25,736 bases of DNA from Syntrophomonadaceae bacterium (GTDB taxonomy: Bacteria > Bacillota > Syntrophomonadia > Syntrophomonadales > Syntrophomonadaceae). Below are positions 1 to 7,452 of this stretch, piece by piece. Where the stretch lies: assembly GCA_012522705.1 (NCBI GenBank), contig JAAYJY010000199.1, positions 1 to 25,736 on the forward strand, written 5' to 3'. Every line of letters starts with the position of its first letter. Within the stretch, counting starts at the first letter, position 1. The notes under the pieces were generated by a model. It did not search any database. It had not been told where the DNA came from and saw nothing but the letters and a program-made list of their open reading frames with translations. Both the position numbers and the translations under genes were made by a program.

Positions 1-43
1 CATCCTTACCAAGGATGCGCTCTGCCGACTGAGCTATAAGGGC
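1..43 (-). tRNA. tRNA-Thr (anticodon GGT), 3' end cut by window edge
   Basis: Reading the minus strand from 43 gives an acceptor strand GCCCTTA, a D-arm beginning TAGCTC and an anticodon arm CATCC-TTGGTAA-GGATG. The seven-base loop places GGT as anticodon, which reads ACC threonine codons. The T-arm and 3' acceptor lie beyond the window start. It is the third tRNA of the cluster transcribed from the promoter at 435-463. Confidence 0.85.
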
Positions 44-191
44 ATTTGTATGGATCATCCCCCAGTAACCAATTACTAGGCAGATCCCCGCCCCCTCTGC
101 ACCCAAGGATACTCTTGTGCTTCCTGCGGTCGCGGTTGCGATCACGGTTGCGGGGACCTATTTTAAGTTTCCAGCGGAAACCAAAAATTTA

Positions 192-267
192 TGGTTGCGG
201 GAGCCGGACTTGAACCGACAACCTTCGGGTTATGAGCCCGACGAGCTAGCAACTGCTCCATCCCGCG
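192..267 (-). tRNA. initiator tRNA-fMet (anticodon CAT), CCA encoded
   Basis: The minus strand gives acceptor strands CGCGGGA and TCCCGCA followed by A and an encoded CCA. The mismatched C1-A72 end and the three G-C pairs beside the CTCATAA loop are the classic initiator identity elements. The D-loop reads AGTTGCTA, where nearly all tRNAs have AGTTGGTA or similar: the conserved G19 is replaced by C (plus-strand base 249). C56 of the T-loop (TTCAAGT) is present, so the usual G19-C56 tertiary pair is lost. It lies between tRNA-Tyr and tRNA-Thr in one cluster. Confidence 0.93.
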
Positions 268-274
268 TCGAAAA

Positions 275-359
275 TGGTGGAGGGAGAAGGATTCGAACCT
301 TCGAAAGCGTCGCTAACAGATTTACAGTCTGCCCCCTTTAGCCTCTTGGGTATCCCTCC
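275..359 (-). tRNA. tRNA-Tyr (anticodon GTA), CCA encoded
   Basis: The minus strand gives paired acceptor strands GGAGGGA and TCCCTCC, then A and an encoded CCA. The anticodon arm is CAGACTGTAAATCTG with anticodon GTA. A long variable arm makes the gene 85 bases, as expected for a class II bacterial tRNA-Tyr. The anticodon is the normal GTA and not CTA, so this tRNA is not an amber suppressor; that matters for the TAG found inside cysS. It is the first gene of the tRNA cluster. Confidence 0.95.
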
Positions 360-434
360 AGGTTATGAAGCTGGGGCATAGACCTGGAATCTGGCTGGTT
401 CCCAATCTTATCCCATGCCAACTCAGCGAGTTAT

Positions 435-463
435 ATTTTAACGTCAATATCTCTCAAAGTCAA
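435..463 (-). promoter_or_regulatory. sigma-A type promoter of the Tyr-fMet-Thr tRNA cluster
   Basis: On the minus strand TTGACT (458-463) is followed by a 17-base spacer and TAAAAT (435-440). It is correctly oriented and sits about 75 bases upstream of tRNA-Tyr, with no gene between. Confidence 0.75.
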
Positions 464-645
464 GGCCCATGTGAAAATAACGTTTTCTTTCCGCGCCCGC
501 CGGCTACACAGCAGGTGCGGCCAGCTATACTGGGCAGGAACGCATCGCTAACAGCTGCTTGTATTCACCGATCGGATTGAAGCACAACCAAATCCTTGGT
601 TGGCCATGCTCGGGAATGGCTAGTCATCCAAAACCTGTATTTCCT

Positions 646-2343
646 CTAGTGTCCTATCTCTATTACTCCCGCCTGAGATCCCTCCCGGAACACGGTTATT
701 CCCTTCAGCCCTTCCTGCCAGGCCTGATGGTACAAAGCAGATATAGTGCTAGGGGTGGTGGAAGCCGGCAGATTGATGGTCTTAGAGATGGCATTGTCCA
801 CCCACTTCTGTAAGGCTACCTGCATAGCCAGATGGTCACAAGCATCGATCTCCCTGGCTCCTTTGAACAGTCTCTGAATATCCGCTGGTATTCCTTCCAC
901 TTCCTGGCACGTTCCCCGGATGGCCGCTTCACGCAGAGCACCTGCTTCCACCCCCCGTTTCTTGCAGACCGCCCTGAACAAAGGAGAAACCACATTCAAC
1001 TTATGCGGCCGGCCTTCTTGAAGATATGTCTTTCGATAGGCCACTGCGAATATGGGCTCGATTCCATATCCCTCCACGCCTGCCAAAATGCTAATAGTGC
1101 CGGTGGGGGCGATGGTGAGACAAGAGGCGTTGCGTTGCGGTTTTCGCGATACTGAGAAACTGGATCTCCCCCACAGAGGAAAACTGCCTTTCTCCTGACC
1201 CAACTGAGAACTGGCATCCTGTACCTGTTCAGCAATATATGCCATCAGTCGGGCGCTTTGGCGCCGGCCGTCCTCGCTGTCATAGGGCAAACCAAGTTTG
1301 ATCAGCAGGTCATGGAGTCCCAAGATGCCAACCCCGATTTTACGGCTGGCCATGGTATTGGTCTTTATGAACGGGAAGGGATACTCCCCCACATCGATAA
1401 GGTTATCCAAGAATCTGACTGCAGTTCGGGCGGTTAGCGCCAGCCGTTCCCAATTGATATCTTCCGGTTCATCTACCATGCGCGCCAAGTTAATCGAGCC
1501 CAATAAGCAAGATTCACCTGGGCTCAGAGGTTGTTCCCCACAGGGGTTGGTAGCGTTGATAACCCGACTCGGGACCGGGTTGGCAGCCTGAATGTGGTCC
1601 AAAAATATTATACCTGGCTCACCGCATGACCAGGCCGACTCTACTATACCATCCCATATCTGTCGGGCAGGAATGATTCCCCGTACCTCGTCCCTGAAGG
1701 TCAGGGACCAATTCCCGTCCTTGGCCAGGGTATGCATGAACTGGTCGGTAATCCCCACTGAAAGATTGAAGTTATTCAATTCACCTCGGAGTTTGCATTT
1801 AACGAATTCGCTTATGTCCGGATGGCTACAGTCAAGTATGCCCATATAAGCGCCCCGCCTTACTCCTCCTTCAGCGATCATGGTTGCGCTGCTGTTATAC
1901 AAGCGTATCAGTTCCACCGGACCACTGGCCCGGCCTTTAGTCGAGTGAATGATATCTCCTCGGGGCCTGATCCCGGAGAAATTGTACCCCAAACCGCCGC
2001 CATACTTGGCAATCAGAGCCGATTCCAACAAGGTCTGATACATGGATTCGAGATTGTCCTCGATGCTCAGCACAAAACAAGCCGCTGGTTGCTGCATGCA
2101 ACCCGGCTTGCCGATATTAGCCCAAATCGGCGTAGAGGGGAGGAACCATAATTCGCTGATAAAGCGGTCGAATTCGCAAGCCCAGTGCTCCTGGAGAGCC
2201 TTCTCCGCCGAAGCCGCCGCCCTACTAATCCTGGTCACTGCCTGATCAGGGGTCTCGACCACCTGTCCTTGGTCATCCCGCCGGGCATAGCGGGCATTGA
2301 ATATTGTCAATCCATCTTCGGTTAGATTTATCATTAGCTCCAC
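646..2343 (-). CDS. nrdJ: Adenosylcobalamin-dependent (class II) ribonucleotide reductase
   Basis: Converts ribonucleotides to deoxyribonucleotides, using adenosylcobalamin to generate the active-site thiyl radical; no oxygen or separate radical subunit is needed. The 565-residue product has the catalytic barrel signatures: QPAACFVLS with Cys89, NPCGEQPL with Cys268 (radical-bearing cysteine position) and ESCLLGSINL with Cys279, plus APTGTIS further on. No ATP-cone is visible at the N-terminus. The chain ends soon after GITVFREGS, and no cysteine pair or zinc ribbon follows, although most relatives have one for re-reduction. The first codon is GTG at 2343. ATG at 2334 (product starting MINLTED) is an alternative, and neither has an ideally spaced ribosome site. 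The stop is TAG. It lies 28 bases after the sugar dehydrogenase gene and is probably cotranscribed with it. Confidence 0.93.
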   Translation of the reverse strand: MELMINLTEDGLTIFNARYARRDDQGQVVETPDQAVTRISRAAASAEKALQEHWACEFDRFISELWFLPSTPIWANIGKPGCMQQPAACFVLSIEDNLESMYQTLLESALIAKYGGGLGYNFSGIRPRGDIIHSTKGRASGPVELIRLYNSSATMIAEGGVRRGAYMGILDCSHPDISEFVKCKLRGELNNFNLSVGITDQFMHTLAKDGNWSLTFRDEVRGIIPARQIWDGIVESAWSCGEPGIIFLDHIQAANPVPSRVINATNPCGEQPLSPGESCLLGSINLARMVDEPEDINWERLALTARTAVRFLDNLIDVGEYPFPFIKTNTMASRKIGVGILGLHDLLIKLGLPYDSEDGRRQSARLMAYIAEQVQDASSQLGQEKGSFPLWGRSSFSVSRKPQRNASCLTIAPTGTISILAGVEGYGIEPIFAVAYRKTYLQEGRPHKLNVVSPLFRAVCKKRGVEAGALREAAIRGTCQEVEGIPADIQRLFKGAREIDACDHLAMQVALQKWVDNAISKTINLPASTTPSTISALYHQAWQEGLKGITVFREGSQAGVIEIGH

Positions 2344-2371
2344 ACCCCGGCCGTTTTCAGTCGTAGCCTAA

Positions 2372-3583
2372 TCAAGACTGGCTTTTCCGCTCTAATTTGT
2401 ATATCTTTCCGCCGAAGTCTACTATATATAATTCGCCCTCCTGATCAATCCCCAATGTGGATATATTCAACTGGCTGTCGACTATCTCCTGATTCACTGG
2501 TGTCTGCCCAGAGATAAGCCGCAAGGCCCAAATGCGGCCGGTCACATAATCCCCATAAATATAAGCGCCATTAAGGCCAGGCAGGCGATTTCCATAGTAG
2601 ACGTAACCGCCGGTAATTGATCTGCCCAGCGGATGACGGTACTCCCAGACTGGCAGTTCGAGTCCGTCGTGGCTACAATTACTGGAAGCAGGGTAACAAA
2701 GGCTCCCCTCCATTATGTTCCATCCATAATTGCCCCCCTTCTGGACAAGATTGATTTCCTCTATAGTATTCTGTCCTACATCCGCTGCCCAGAGACGCCC
2801 GTCGCGATCAAAACTAAATTTCCAAGGATTTCGCAGCCCGTAGGCATATATCTCCGGTCGGTAACCGCTGGTATTCCCGACAAATGAATTATCAGCAGGG
2901 ATACCGTAGACCAACCCCGGTGCAGTTGTATCAACATCTATGCGGAGAATCTTGCCCAGCAGGCTGCTACGATTCTGGGCATTGCCATGCGGATCCCCGG
3001 CTGAACCTCCATCTCCGGTGGCTATGTATAAAAACCCATCAGGCCCAAAGGCCAAGTGCCCGCCATTGTGGTTGGCAAACGGTTGGGGGATCCTCATCAA
3101 TATCTGTTCACTATTGGGCAGCCCCGACTGCGGGGTTTGATTAGTTGCTTGGTAACGGGCCACGATGGTCTCAGTGCGGCTGGTATAGTTGACACAGAAC
3201 AGGCCATTCTGAGCAAAATCGGGGTGAAATGCCAGCCCCAGCAGGCCCTTTTCTGATGCGCTGCTGTCCACCCGATTACTGATGTCGAGGAACAGGCTGG
3301 CCGACAACGATTGGGCATTATTATCAAATGAATAGATCCGGCCTGCTTTCTCTACCACGAAGATGCGGTTGGTATCATCCTCAACATGGACGAATGCGAC
3401 CGGCTGACGAAAGGATAATTCGGGGTAAGCATTAACCAACTGCAGCGCCGTAATGTCAATGAGGTCCTGGGCGTTCTGTCCTGATTCGGAGGGGCGGCCA
3501 GGTATATTAGGAGCGATCTCCTTACTACAGCCTGAGGACGATAACAGTATTACCAATAACATCATTCGGCAGATAACCTTCAC
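2372..3583 (-). CDS. PQQ-type glucose/sorbosone (aldose sugar) dehydrogenase lipoprotein
   Basis: A six-bladed beta-propeller enzyme of the GSDH family (PF07995), expected to oxidise sugars or sugar-like substrates outside the membrane; the true substrate is unknown. Family signatures include NHNGGHLAFGPDG, a GDGGSAGDPHGNAQ loop, LLGKILRIDVD, YGLRNPWKFSFD and GGNYGWNIMEG. The N-terminus is a short hydrophobic stretch ending in SSSGC, which looks like a lipoprotein signal with the lipidated Cys near residue 19. I chose GTG at 3583 because AAAGGGAGG precedes it by eight bases; the open frame extends to 3646 but that start lacks such a site. Product 403 residues. No pqq biosynthesis gene is in view, so the cofactor is uncertain. 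nrdJ follows directly. Confidence 0.85.
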   Translation of the reverse strand: MKVICRMMLLVILLSSSGCSKEIAPNIPGRPSESGQNAQDLIDITALQLVNAYPELSFRQPVAFVHVEDDTNRIFVVEKAGRIYSFDNNAQSLSASLFLDISNRVDSSASEKGLLGLAFHPDFAQNGLFCVNYTSRTETIVARYQATNQTPQSGLPNSEQILMRIPQPFANHNGGHLAFGPDGFLYIATGDGGSAGDPHGNAQNRSSLLGKILRIDVDTTAPGLVYGIPADNSFVGNTSGYRPEIYAYGLRNPWKFSFDRDGRLWAADVGQNTIEEINLVQKGGNYGWNIMEGSLCYPASSNCSHDGLELPVWEYRHPLGRSITGGYVYYGNRLPGLNGAYIYGDYVTGRIWALRLISGQTPVNQEIVDSQLNISTLGIDQEGELYIVDFGGKIYKLERKSQS

Positions 3584-3716
3584 TGGTATTGCCTCCCTTT
3601 CTACTGTTAAATACTCTCCGACTGGATTCTTTTCCAGCAGCAACATCTACTTGTGTCATTTATCCCTCAGCGGTTAGACTGGGGTGTAAGTATATCGCTG
3701 AAGGGGGTACCTCGCC

Positions 3717-3944
3717 ATGAACAGTCTCGACCCTCTGGCCCGTTTTCTGATTGTGACCGGTTTGTTTGTTTTATTTATAGGTTTGCTCATGCTGGCAAGT
3801 TCCAGGCTCGGACTGGGCCTTTTCCGCTTGCCGGGCGACATTGTGGTTAAACGCGACAATTTTACCTTCTACTTTCCTTGGGTAACAGGAATAGTTATCA
3901 GCCTGGTCCTTTCCCTTATTTTAGGACTATTAGGCCGCAGATAA
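3717..3944 (+). CDS. DUF2905 family small membrane protein
   Basis: A 75-residue protein of unknown function. It has a first hydrophobic segment (about residues 8-28), a central LGLFRLPGDIVVKRDNFTF motif typical of DUF2905, and a second hydrophobic segment to the end (about 53-71), so two membrane spans with a short conserved loop are likely. AAGGGGG lies about ten bases upstream of the ATG. It is one of only two plus-strand genes here, divergent from the sugar dehydrogenase and convergent with the tRNA-Thr unit. In other Firmicutes this family often sits near ruvB/queA genes; that context is absent here. Confidence 0.87.
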   Translation: MNSLDPLARFLIVTGLFVLFIGLLMLASSRLGLGLFRLPGDIVVKRDNFTFYFPWVTGIVISLVLSLILGLLGRR

Positions 3945-4013
3945 AACCCAAATTAGCAAGAATTTATGGCGGCAATGGGACGTTGGTCAGGGTATCCTAA
4001 CACATACCGGGCC

Positions 4014-4044
4014 AAATACAAAAACCGCGCAAACTTGCGCGGTT
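4014..4044 (-). terminator. Rho-independent terminator after tRNA-Thr(TGT)
   Basis: A perfect inverted repeat AACCGCGCAA / TTGCGCGGTT (4023-4032 and 4035-4044) is followed on the minus strand by TTTTTGTATTT. It starts about 14 bases past the tRNA 3' end. The plus-strand side has a weaker T-rich run, so it might also stop DUF2905 transcripts. Confidence 0.88.
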
Positions 4045-4057
4045 GCTTGTTTCTATA

Positions 4058-4133
4058 TGGAGCCGAGCACAGGACTTGAACCCGCAACCTGCTGATTACA
4101 AATCAGCTGCTCTACCGATTGAGCTAGCTCGGC
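4058..4133 (-). tRNA. tRNA-Thr (anticodon TGT), CCA encoded
   Basis: The minus strand gives acceptor strands GCCGAGC and GCTCGGC, then T and an encoded CCA; anticodon stem GCTGA/TCAGC closing the loop TTTGTAA, hence TGT; and T-loop TTCAAGT. It reads ACA and related threonine codons. It forms a single-gene unit with its own promoter (4146-4173) and terminator (4014-4044), just downstream of sigH. Confidence 0.96.
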
Positions 4134-4145
4134 GCGGCAAATAAG

Positions 4146-4173
4146 ATTATAGGCCCTGTCCAATCATAGTCAA
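4146..4173 (-). promoter_or_regulatory. sigma-A type promoter of tRNA-Thr(TGT)
   Basis: TTGACT (4168-4173), a 16-base spacer and TATAAT (4146-4151) on the minus strand. The predicted transcript start is only a few bases upstream of the tRNA 5' end, giving a very short leader. Confidence 0.78.
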
Positions 4174-4219
4174 GACATCGTTTTCCAGTATGCCCGTCTG
4201 GCTCACATGGACACTGTTA

Positions 4220-4873
4220 TCAGCGAGCATGCTCCCGTTCTTCGAGGTGCTTTTCCAGTTTTCGCTTCACTCTCTGCAGTGCGTTGTCAATAGACTTGAC
4301 GTGCCGTTTCAAATCCACCGATATCTCCTGATATGACTTACCCTCCAGGTAAGCCATCAAGACCTTCCATTCAAGGGAACTGAGTATCTCGCTCATTTTC
4401 TTCTCGATGAAAATAAACTCTTCTCGGCTGATAATGATTTCTTCAGGGTTAGTAATACCATTGGTAGTTATAATGTCCATCAAGGTGCGGTCGGACTCTT
4501 CATCATAAATGGGTTTGTTGAGTGACACATAGGAATTCAGCGGGATATGTTTCTGGCGGGTGGCCGTCTTTATCGCAGTAATTATCTGCCGGGTTATGCA
4601 TAACTCTGCAAAGGCTCGGAAGGAGGTCAGCTTGTCCCCCCGATAATCGCGGATGGCTTTAAATAGACCGATCATTCCCTCCTGGATAATGTCCTCCCTG
4701 TCTGCTCCAATCAGAAAGTAGGCACGGGCTTTGGCTCGTACAAAGTTCTTGTATTTATCAATGAGAAACTCAATCGCAAACTGCTCCCCTTGTTGCGCCA
4801 ATTCAACGGTTTCTTCGTCCTGAATCTCCGCGTAGGTCAGATAATACTCCTTCGCAGCGACGGAACTGATCAT
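4220..4873 (-). CDS. sigH: RNA polymerase sigma factor SigH (sigma-30)
   Basis: The sigma factor that begins the switch from growth to sporulation in Firmicutes. The 217-residue product fits the family length. Region 2 is clear in the first half (YKNFVRAKARAYFLIGADREDIIQEG, GLFKAIRDYRGDKLTSFRAFAE), and region 4 near the C-terminus has EWKVLMAYLEGKSYQEIS followed by the recognition helix before RVKRKLEKHLE. The ATG at 4873 has GGGGGCG a few bases upstream. Its promoter lies at 4947-4975 and overlaps the rlmB stop codon. In Bacillus, rae1 (yacP) stands between rlmB and sigH; here it is missing. Together with spoIIID it indicates a spore former. Confidence 0.95.
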   Translation of the reverse strand: MISSVAAKEYYLTYAEIQDEETVELAQQGEQFAIEFLIDKYKNFVRAKARAYFLIGADREDIIQEGMIGLFKAIRDYRGDKLTSFRAFAELCITRQIITAIKTATRQKHIPLNSYVSLNKPIYDEESDRTLMDIITTNGITNPEEIIISREEFIFIEKKMSEILSSLEWKVLMAYLEGKSYQEISVDLKRHVKSIDNALQRVKRKLEKHLEEREHAR

Positions 4874-4910
4874 TGGATCGCCCCCATGTAATAATTTTGG
4901 TAGATGATTG

Positions 4911-4959
4911 ATAGCGATTGGCGTTTCGACATGTGAGACCTATCATATTATAGCGATTG
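4911..4959. repeat. 10-bp direct repeat around the sigH promoter
   Basis: ATAGCGATTG occurs at 4911-4920 and again at 4950-4959, 39 bases apart. The right copy overlaps the -10 box of the sigH promoter and the left copy lies in its untranslated leader. It could be an operator pair or chance. Confidence 0.4.
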
Positions 4960-4975
4960 ATTCCAGAATCGTCAA
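4947..4975 (-). promoter_or_regulatory. sigma-A type promoter of sigH
   Basis: TTGACG (4970-4975), a 17-base spacer and TATAAT (4947-4952) on the minus strand. The rlmB stop TGA (4972-4974) lies inside the -35 box. This gives sigH its own promoter separate from rlmB. Confidence 0.78.
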
Positions 4976-5715
4976 GGCATCTCTGGGCGACCGCGCTGGC
5001 GGATTACTTCATATATTATTATTCCTGCCGCCACCGAAGCGTTGAGGGAAGTTATCTCTCCGGACATGGGGATGCTTACCAACATATCACAGTTCTCCCG
5101 TACTAGTTTCCTTATCCCTTTGCCCTCCCCGCCCACAACCAGCGCGGTTGGAGACGGTATACTGGCATGACAATAAGAATCGCCGTCCAAATCGGCTCCC
5201 ACTACCCATAACCCTTGCTTCTTCAGGTCTTTGATGCAGTTGACCAGGTTGGTCACCCGTGTCACCATCATGTGTTCTACCGCTCCGGCAGAAGCCCGGA
5301 CCACGGCCGCGGTCATTTCGACGGTATTATGCTGGGGTATGATTACGCCATGGACTCCAGCACATTCCGCCGTCCTGATTATTGCCCCCATGTTCTGAGG
5401 ATCCTCTATCCCATCTAATATTAATACGAAAGGAGGCTCCCCTTTTAGGGCGGCTTGCTCCAAAATCTCTTCCGGACTGGAATATTGGTAACCATCAACC
5501 AAAGCCACTACTCCCTGGTGATTGGCCGTGGTATACATCCCGTCCAGTCGCTGCTTGTCCACCTGCTGGCAGAATACCCCTTTTTTATGAGCCAACTTGA
5601 TCAAGTTTTCTATCCTCTTACCGCCCCGCCCTTCCTGTATAAATATTTTGTGCACCCGGCGGTTTCCCCGCATGGCCTCCATGATGCTGTTAACTCCGGC
5701 CAGTTTTTCCTGCAT
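4972..5715 (-). CDS. rlmB: 23S rRNA (guanosine-2'-O-)methyltransferase RlmB, TrmH/SpoU family
   Basis: Methylates a guanosine ribose in 23S rRNA using S-adenosylmethionine. The 247-residue protein has the small N-terminal substrate-binding domain (LAGVNSIMEAMRGN) and the C-terminal SPOUT knot with its three motifs: DGIEDPQNMGAIIRTAE, VGGEGKGIRKLV and IPMSGEITSLNASVAAGI. GGAAAGGA upstream supports the ATG at 5715. The Firmicute order cysS-mrnC-rlmB-sigH is partly kept, but thyX and a DUF1287 gene are inserted before it. TrmH-family members are similar, so the exact target base is inferred from context. Confidence 0.93.
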   Translation of the reverse strand: MQEKLAGVNSIMEAMRGNRRVHKIFIQEGRGGKRIENLIKLAHKKGVFCQQVDKQRLDGMYTTANHQGVVALVDGYQYSSPEEILEQAALKGEPPFVLILDGIEDPQNMGAIIRTAECAGVHGVIIPQHNTVEMTAAVVRASAGAVEHMMVTRVTNLVNCIKDLKKQGLWVVGADLDGDSYCHASIPSPTALVVGGEGKGIRKLVRENCDMLVSIPMSGEITSLNASVAAGIIIYEVIRQRGRPEMP

Positions 5716-5886
5716 ATTTACATCCTTTCCGAAGTATAGTCAAGAATCTTCCCTAAAGAGTCTACCAGTATCAGTCTGCCCAGGCCCATCAGAATTTTGA
5801 GGAACGAATGATATCGCCTGAATCAATCGCCAATCACGCTGGGGCCACTGCCGGCCTGATCGAGTCGGTATTCCCTGAGTGCGCCC

Positions 5887-6609
5887 TTATATCGGATAGG
5901 CGCTGTCAAGGTCGATGAAGCGGATATGATGGGTTATGGGAGTAGGCCAATTGGTCAGATAATATTGGTCCTCGCTGGCGGTCGGCCCGCAATTATGGAT
6001 CATAAAGGGGACACCGCTTCTCCCTCTCCGATCCGATATAACCCCGATATGCTCCAGCCGGCCTCCAAATATAACTATATCTCCAGGCTGCCACTCGGCT
6101 AGATTATTAATATCGTCCGGGCTTATGACGGTTGTTAATTCCTGGGCATGACGTACGAAAAATACCTGGAGATTACCGACCCGGCGGAAATCAATGTTGG
6201 AGTCCGGCTGGGTCCCGGTTTTCCCGTACCCAGCCGGTGATTGCCTTATATCTTCGTCCACCATCTCTTTGAGATTGTACCCGGCTGCCGTAAAGGCCCT
6301 CCATATAACATCAGTGCACGCCCCCCGCCCTTCGGGAGGATAACCCTGATAGTAAGAGGCGTCATAGACGGTCTGCCGCGTCACCTCCGCCCGGGCTCCC
6401 CTCACGATGTCAAGTGAATCGGGAACTCCATTGTGGTTTTGGTCCTGGGAGGAGACCATTTGGGGCACAACGCAGGCCGGTTGCGGCTGAAGAGGGTTGA
6501 TCAGTTCAAAGGGGGTTGGTAGGTTTCCCGTCCAATCCAACGCCAGACTGGCAGCGGCCACCATTATTAGTGCCACCACCAGCCAAATCTTTTCTTTCTT
6601 AGTGTGCAC
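5887..6609 (-). CDS. DUF1287 family secreted/anchored protein with a Ca-binding-like loop
   Basis: A 240-residue protein with a hydrophobic segment at residues 8-24 (signal anchor or signal peptide), then the DUF1287 domain. The family is of unknown function and resembles papain-like/NlpC-P60 cell-wall amidases. Candidate catalytic residues are Cys98 in RGACTDVIWRA, His187 in LEHIGVIS and a downstream polar residue in MIHNCGP. Before the domain, residues 56-67 read DQNHNGVPDSLD, a calcium-binding loop of the EF-hand/thrombospondin-3 type. The start is GTG at 6609, supported by AGGAGG six bases upstream. It lies between thyX and rlmB, and may be cotranscribed with thyX. Cell-wall hydrolysis is inference from the family only. 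Confidence 0.82.
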   Translation of the reverse strand: MHTKKEKIWLVVALIMVAAASLALDWTGNLPTPFELINPLQPQPACVVPQMVSSQDQNHNGVPDSLDIVRGARAEVTRQTVYDASYYQGYPPEGRGACTDVIWRAFTAAGYNLKEMVDEDIRQSPAGYGKTGTQPDSNIDFRRVGNLQVFFVRHAQELTTVISPDDINNLAEWQPGDIVIFGGRLEHIGVISDRRGRSGVPFMIHNCGPTASEDQYYLTNWPTPITHHIRFIDLDSAYPI

Positions 6610-6685
6610 GCTTGTCCTCCTGGTCCGGGCGGCGAATCAGCCAGGGCATTTGCCCAGGTATCTGGAGCACTTTCCATTTCAACTT

Positions 6686-7399
6686 CTAATCAATCGGGTT
6701 GAATATCTCGTCGGTGACTATCACCTGGGCGTAATGCTGCGGAGAGAATTTCGCATCATAGGGGATTTCGTCGAACAAAGCCGCCATTTTCTGACGGAAA
6801 TAAAGCAGCAACGGGATGGCTACCTGGCGCATCTGGGGATGAGCTGCCGTATCACAGCGCAAGCGGAAGAAATGTCGCCATTCCCTCAAGTTATAAGTAA
6901 CCACTATTTCCGTCTTCAACGAATTGGGCAGAATCGAGCGGGCTTCCTGGGGGGAGCAGCCGTTGCTGAGCATGGCCATGTAATTATCTTCCGCCAGCTG
7001 GCATGACTCGGACCAAAGCTGGTAGTCACGGTCCCTTCCCTGGAAGAAATAGGGCTCAATAATCGTTATCTCCCTACCGAACTTGTCTTTGCTGTAACGG
7101 CAATAACGGGTACTCTCCTGACTATAGGCGGCAATCCGGTGCCTTACCAGTTCGTGGGATATACCACGGACGATAATAAACATCACCGTGGCCTTCTCAT
7201 GCTCTATTATGGATTCGTGACCTAAAGTAAGCTTAGACTTCAGGAAATTGGGGTCGGTGGTCCCAGTCATCATATCTTCGGATTTGTAACAGGTCCGGGC
7301 GTAACGTTCCAGCCTGCGTATAAGTCCCTGGTTAAGTTCAGACTTGGGGATCAATACCTGTGGCTGCTGTATTATCATGCTTGTCACTGCCTCTATCAT
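6686..7399 (-). CDS. thyX: FAD-dependent thymidylate synthase ThyX
   Basis: Makes dTMP from dUMP with methylene-tetrahydrofolate, using reduced flavin instead of the ThyA mechanism; functionally adjacent to the ribonucleotide reductase in dNTP supply. The ThyX signature is clear: SHELVRHRIAAYSQESTRY, with the RHR triplet at residues 86-88 and Ser93/Ser96/Arg98. Further on, WRHFFRLRCDTAAHPQMRQVA matches the conserved C-terminal flavin/dUMP-binding segment. Length 237 is normal. ATG at 7399 has no clear ribosome site; ATG at 7378 (product starting MIIQQPQ) has AGAGGCAG upstream and is a reasonable alternative. A promoter is visible at 7423-7452. The stop is TAG. Confidence 0.95.
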   Translation of the reverse strand: MIEAVTSMIIQQPQVLIPKSELNQGLIRRLERYARTCYKSEDMMTGTTDPNFLKSKLTLGHESIIEHEKATVMFIIVRGISHELVRHRIAAYSQESTRYCRYSKDKFGREITIIEPYFFQGRDRDYQLWSESCQLAEDNYMAMLSNGCSPQEARSILPNSLKTEIVVTYNLREWRHFFRLRCDTAAHPQMRQVAIPLLLYFRQKMAALFDEIPYDAKFSPQHYAQVIVTDEIFNPID

Positions 7400-7422
7400 T
7401 CTTGATTTACAATCTCAGGATA

Positions 7423-7452
7423 AGTATACACAAAAACCTGCCTGACCTCCAA
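7423..7452 (-). promoter_or_regulatory. Probable promoter of thyX
   Basis: TTGGAG (7447-7452), an 18-base spacer and TATACT (7423-7428) on the minus strand, 24 bases before the first thyX start. Confidence 0.55.

Noticed and set aside
133..152. Two copies of CGGTTGCG at 12-base spacing between tRNA genes
   Set aside because: Only two short copies; no evidence for a repeat family or a site.
117..341. Plus-strand open frame of 74 codons
   Set aside because: It runs through the minus-strand tRNA-fMet and tRNA-Tyr genes; the frame is a by-product of tRNA sequence.
586..628. Hairpins AACCAA/TTGGTT and AGCCAT/ATGGCC as an nrdJ terminator
   Set aside because: Stems are short and no T run follows on the minus strand.
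568..648. Possible read-through of the nrdJ TAG stop
   Set aside because: The 26 codons after TAG encode no recognisable family tail and no cysteines, so TAG looks like a normal stop.
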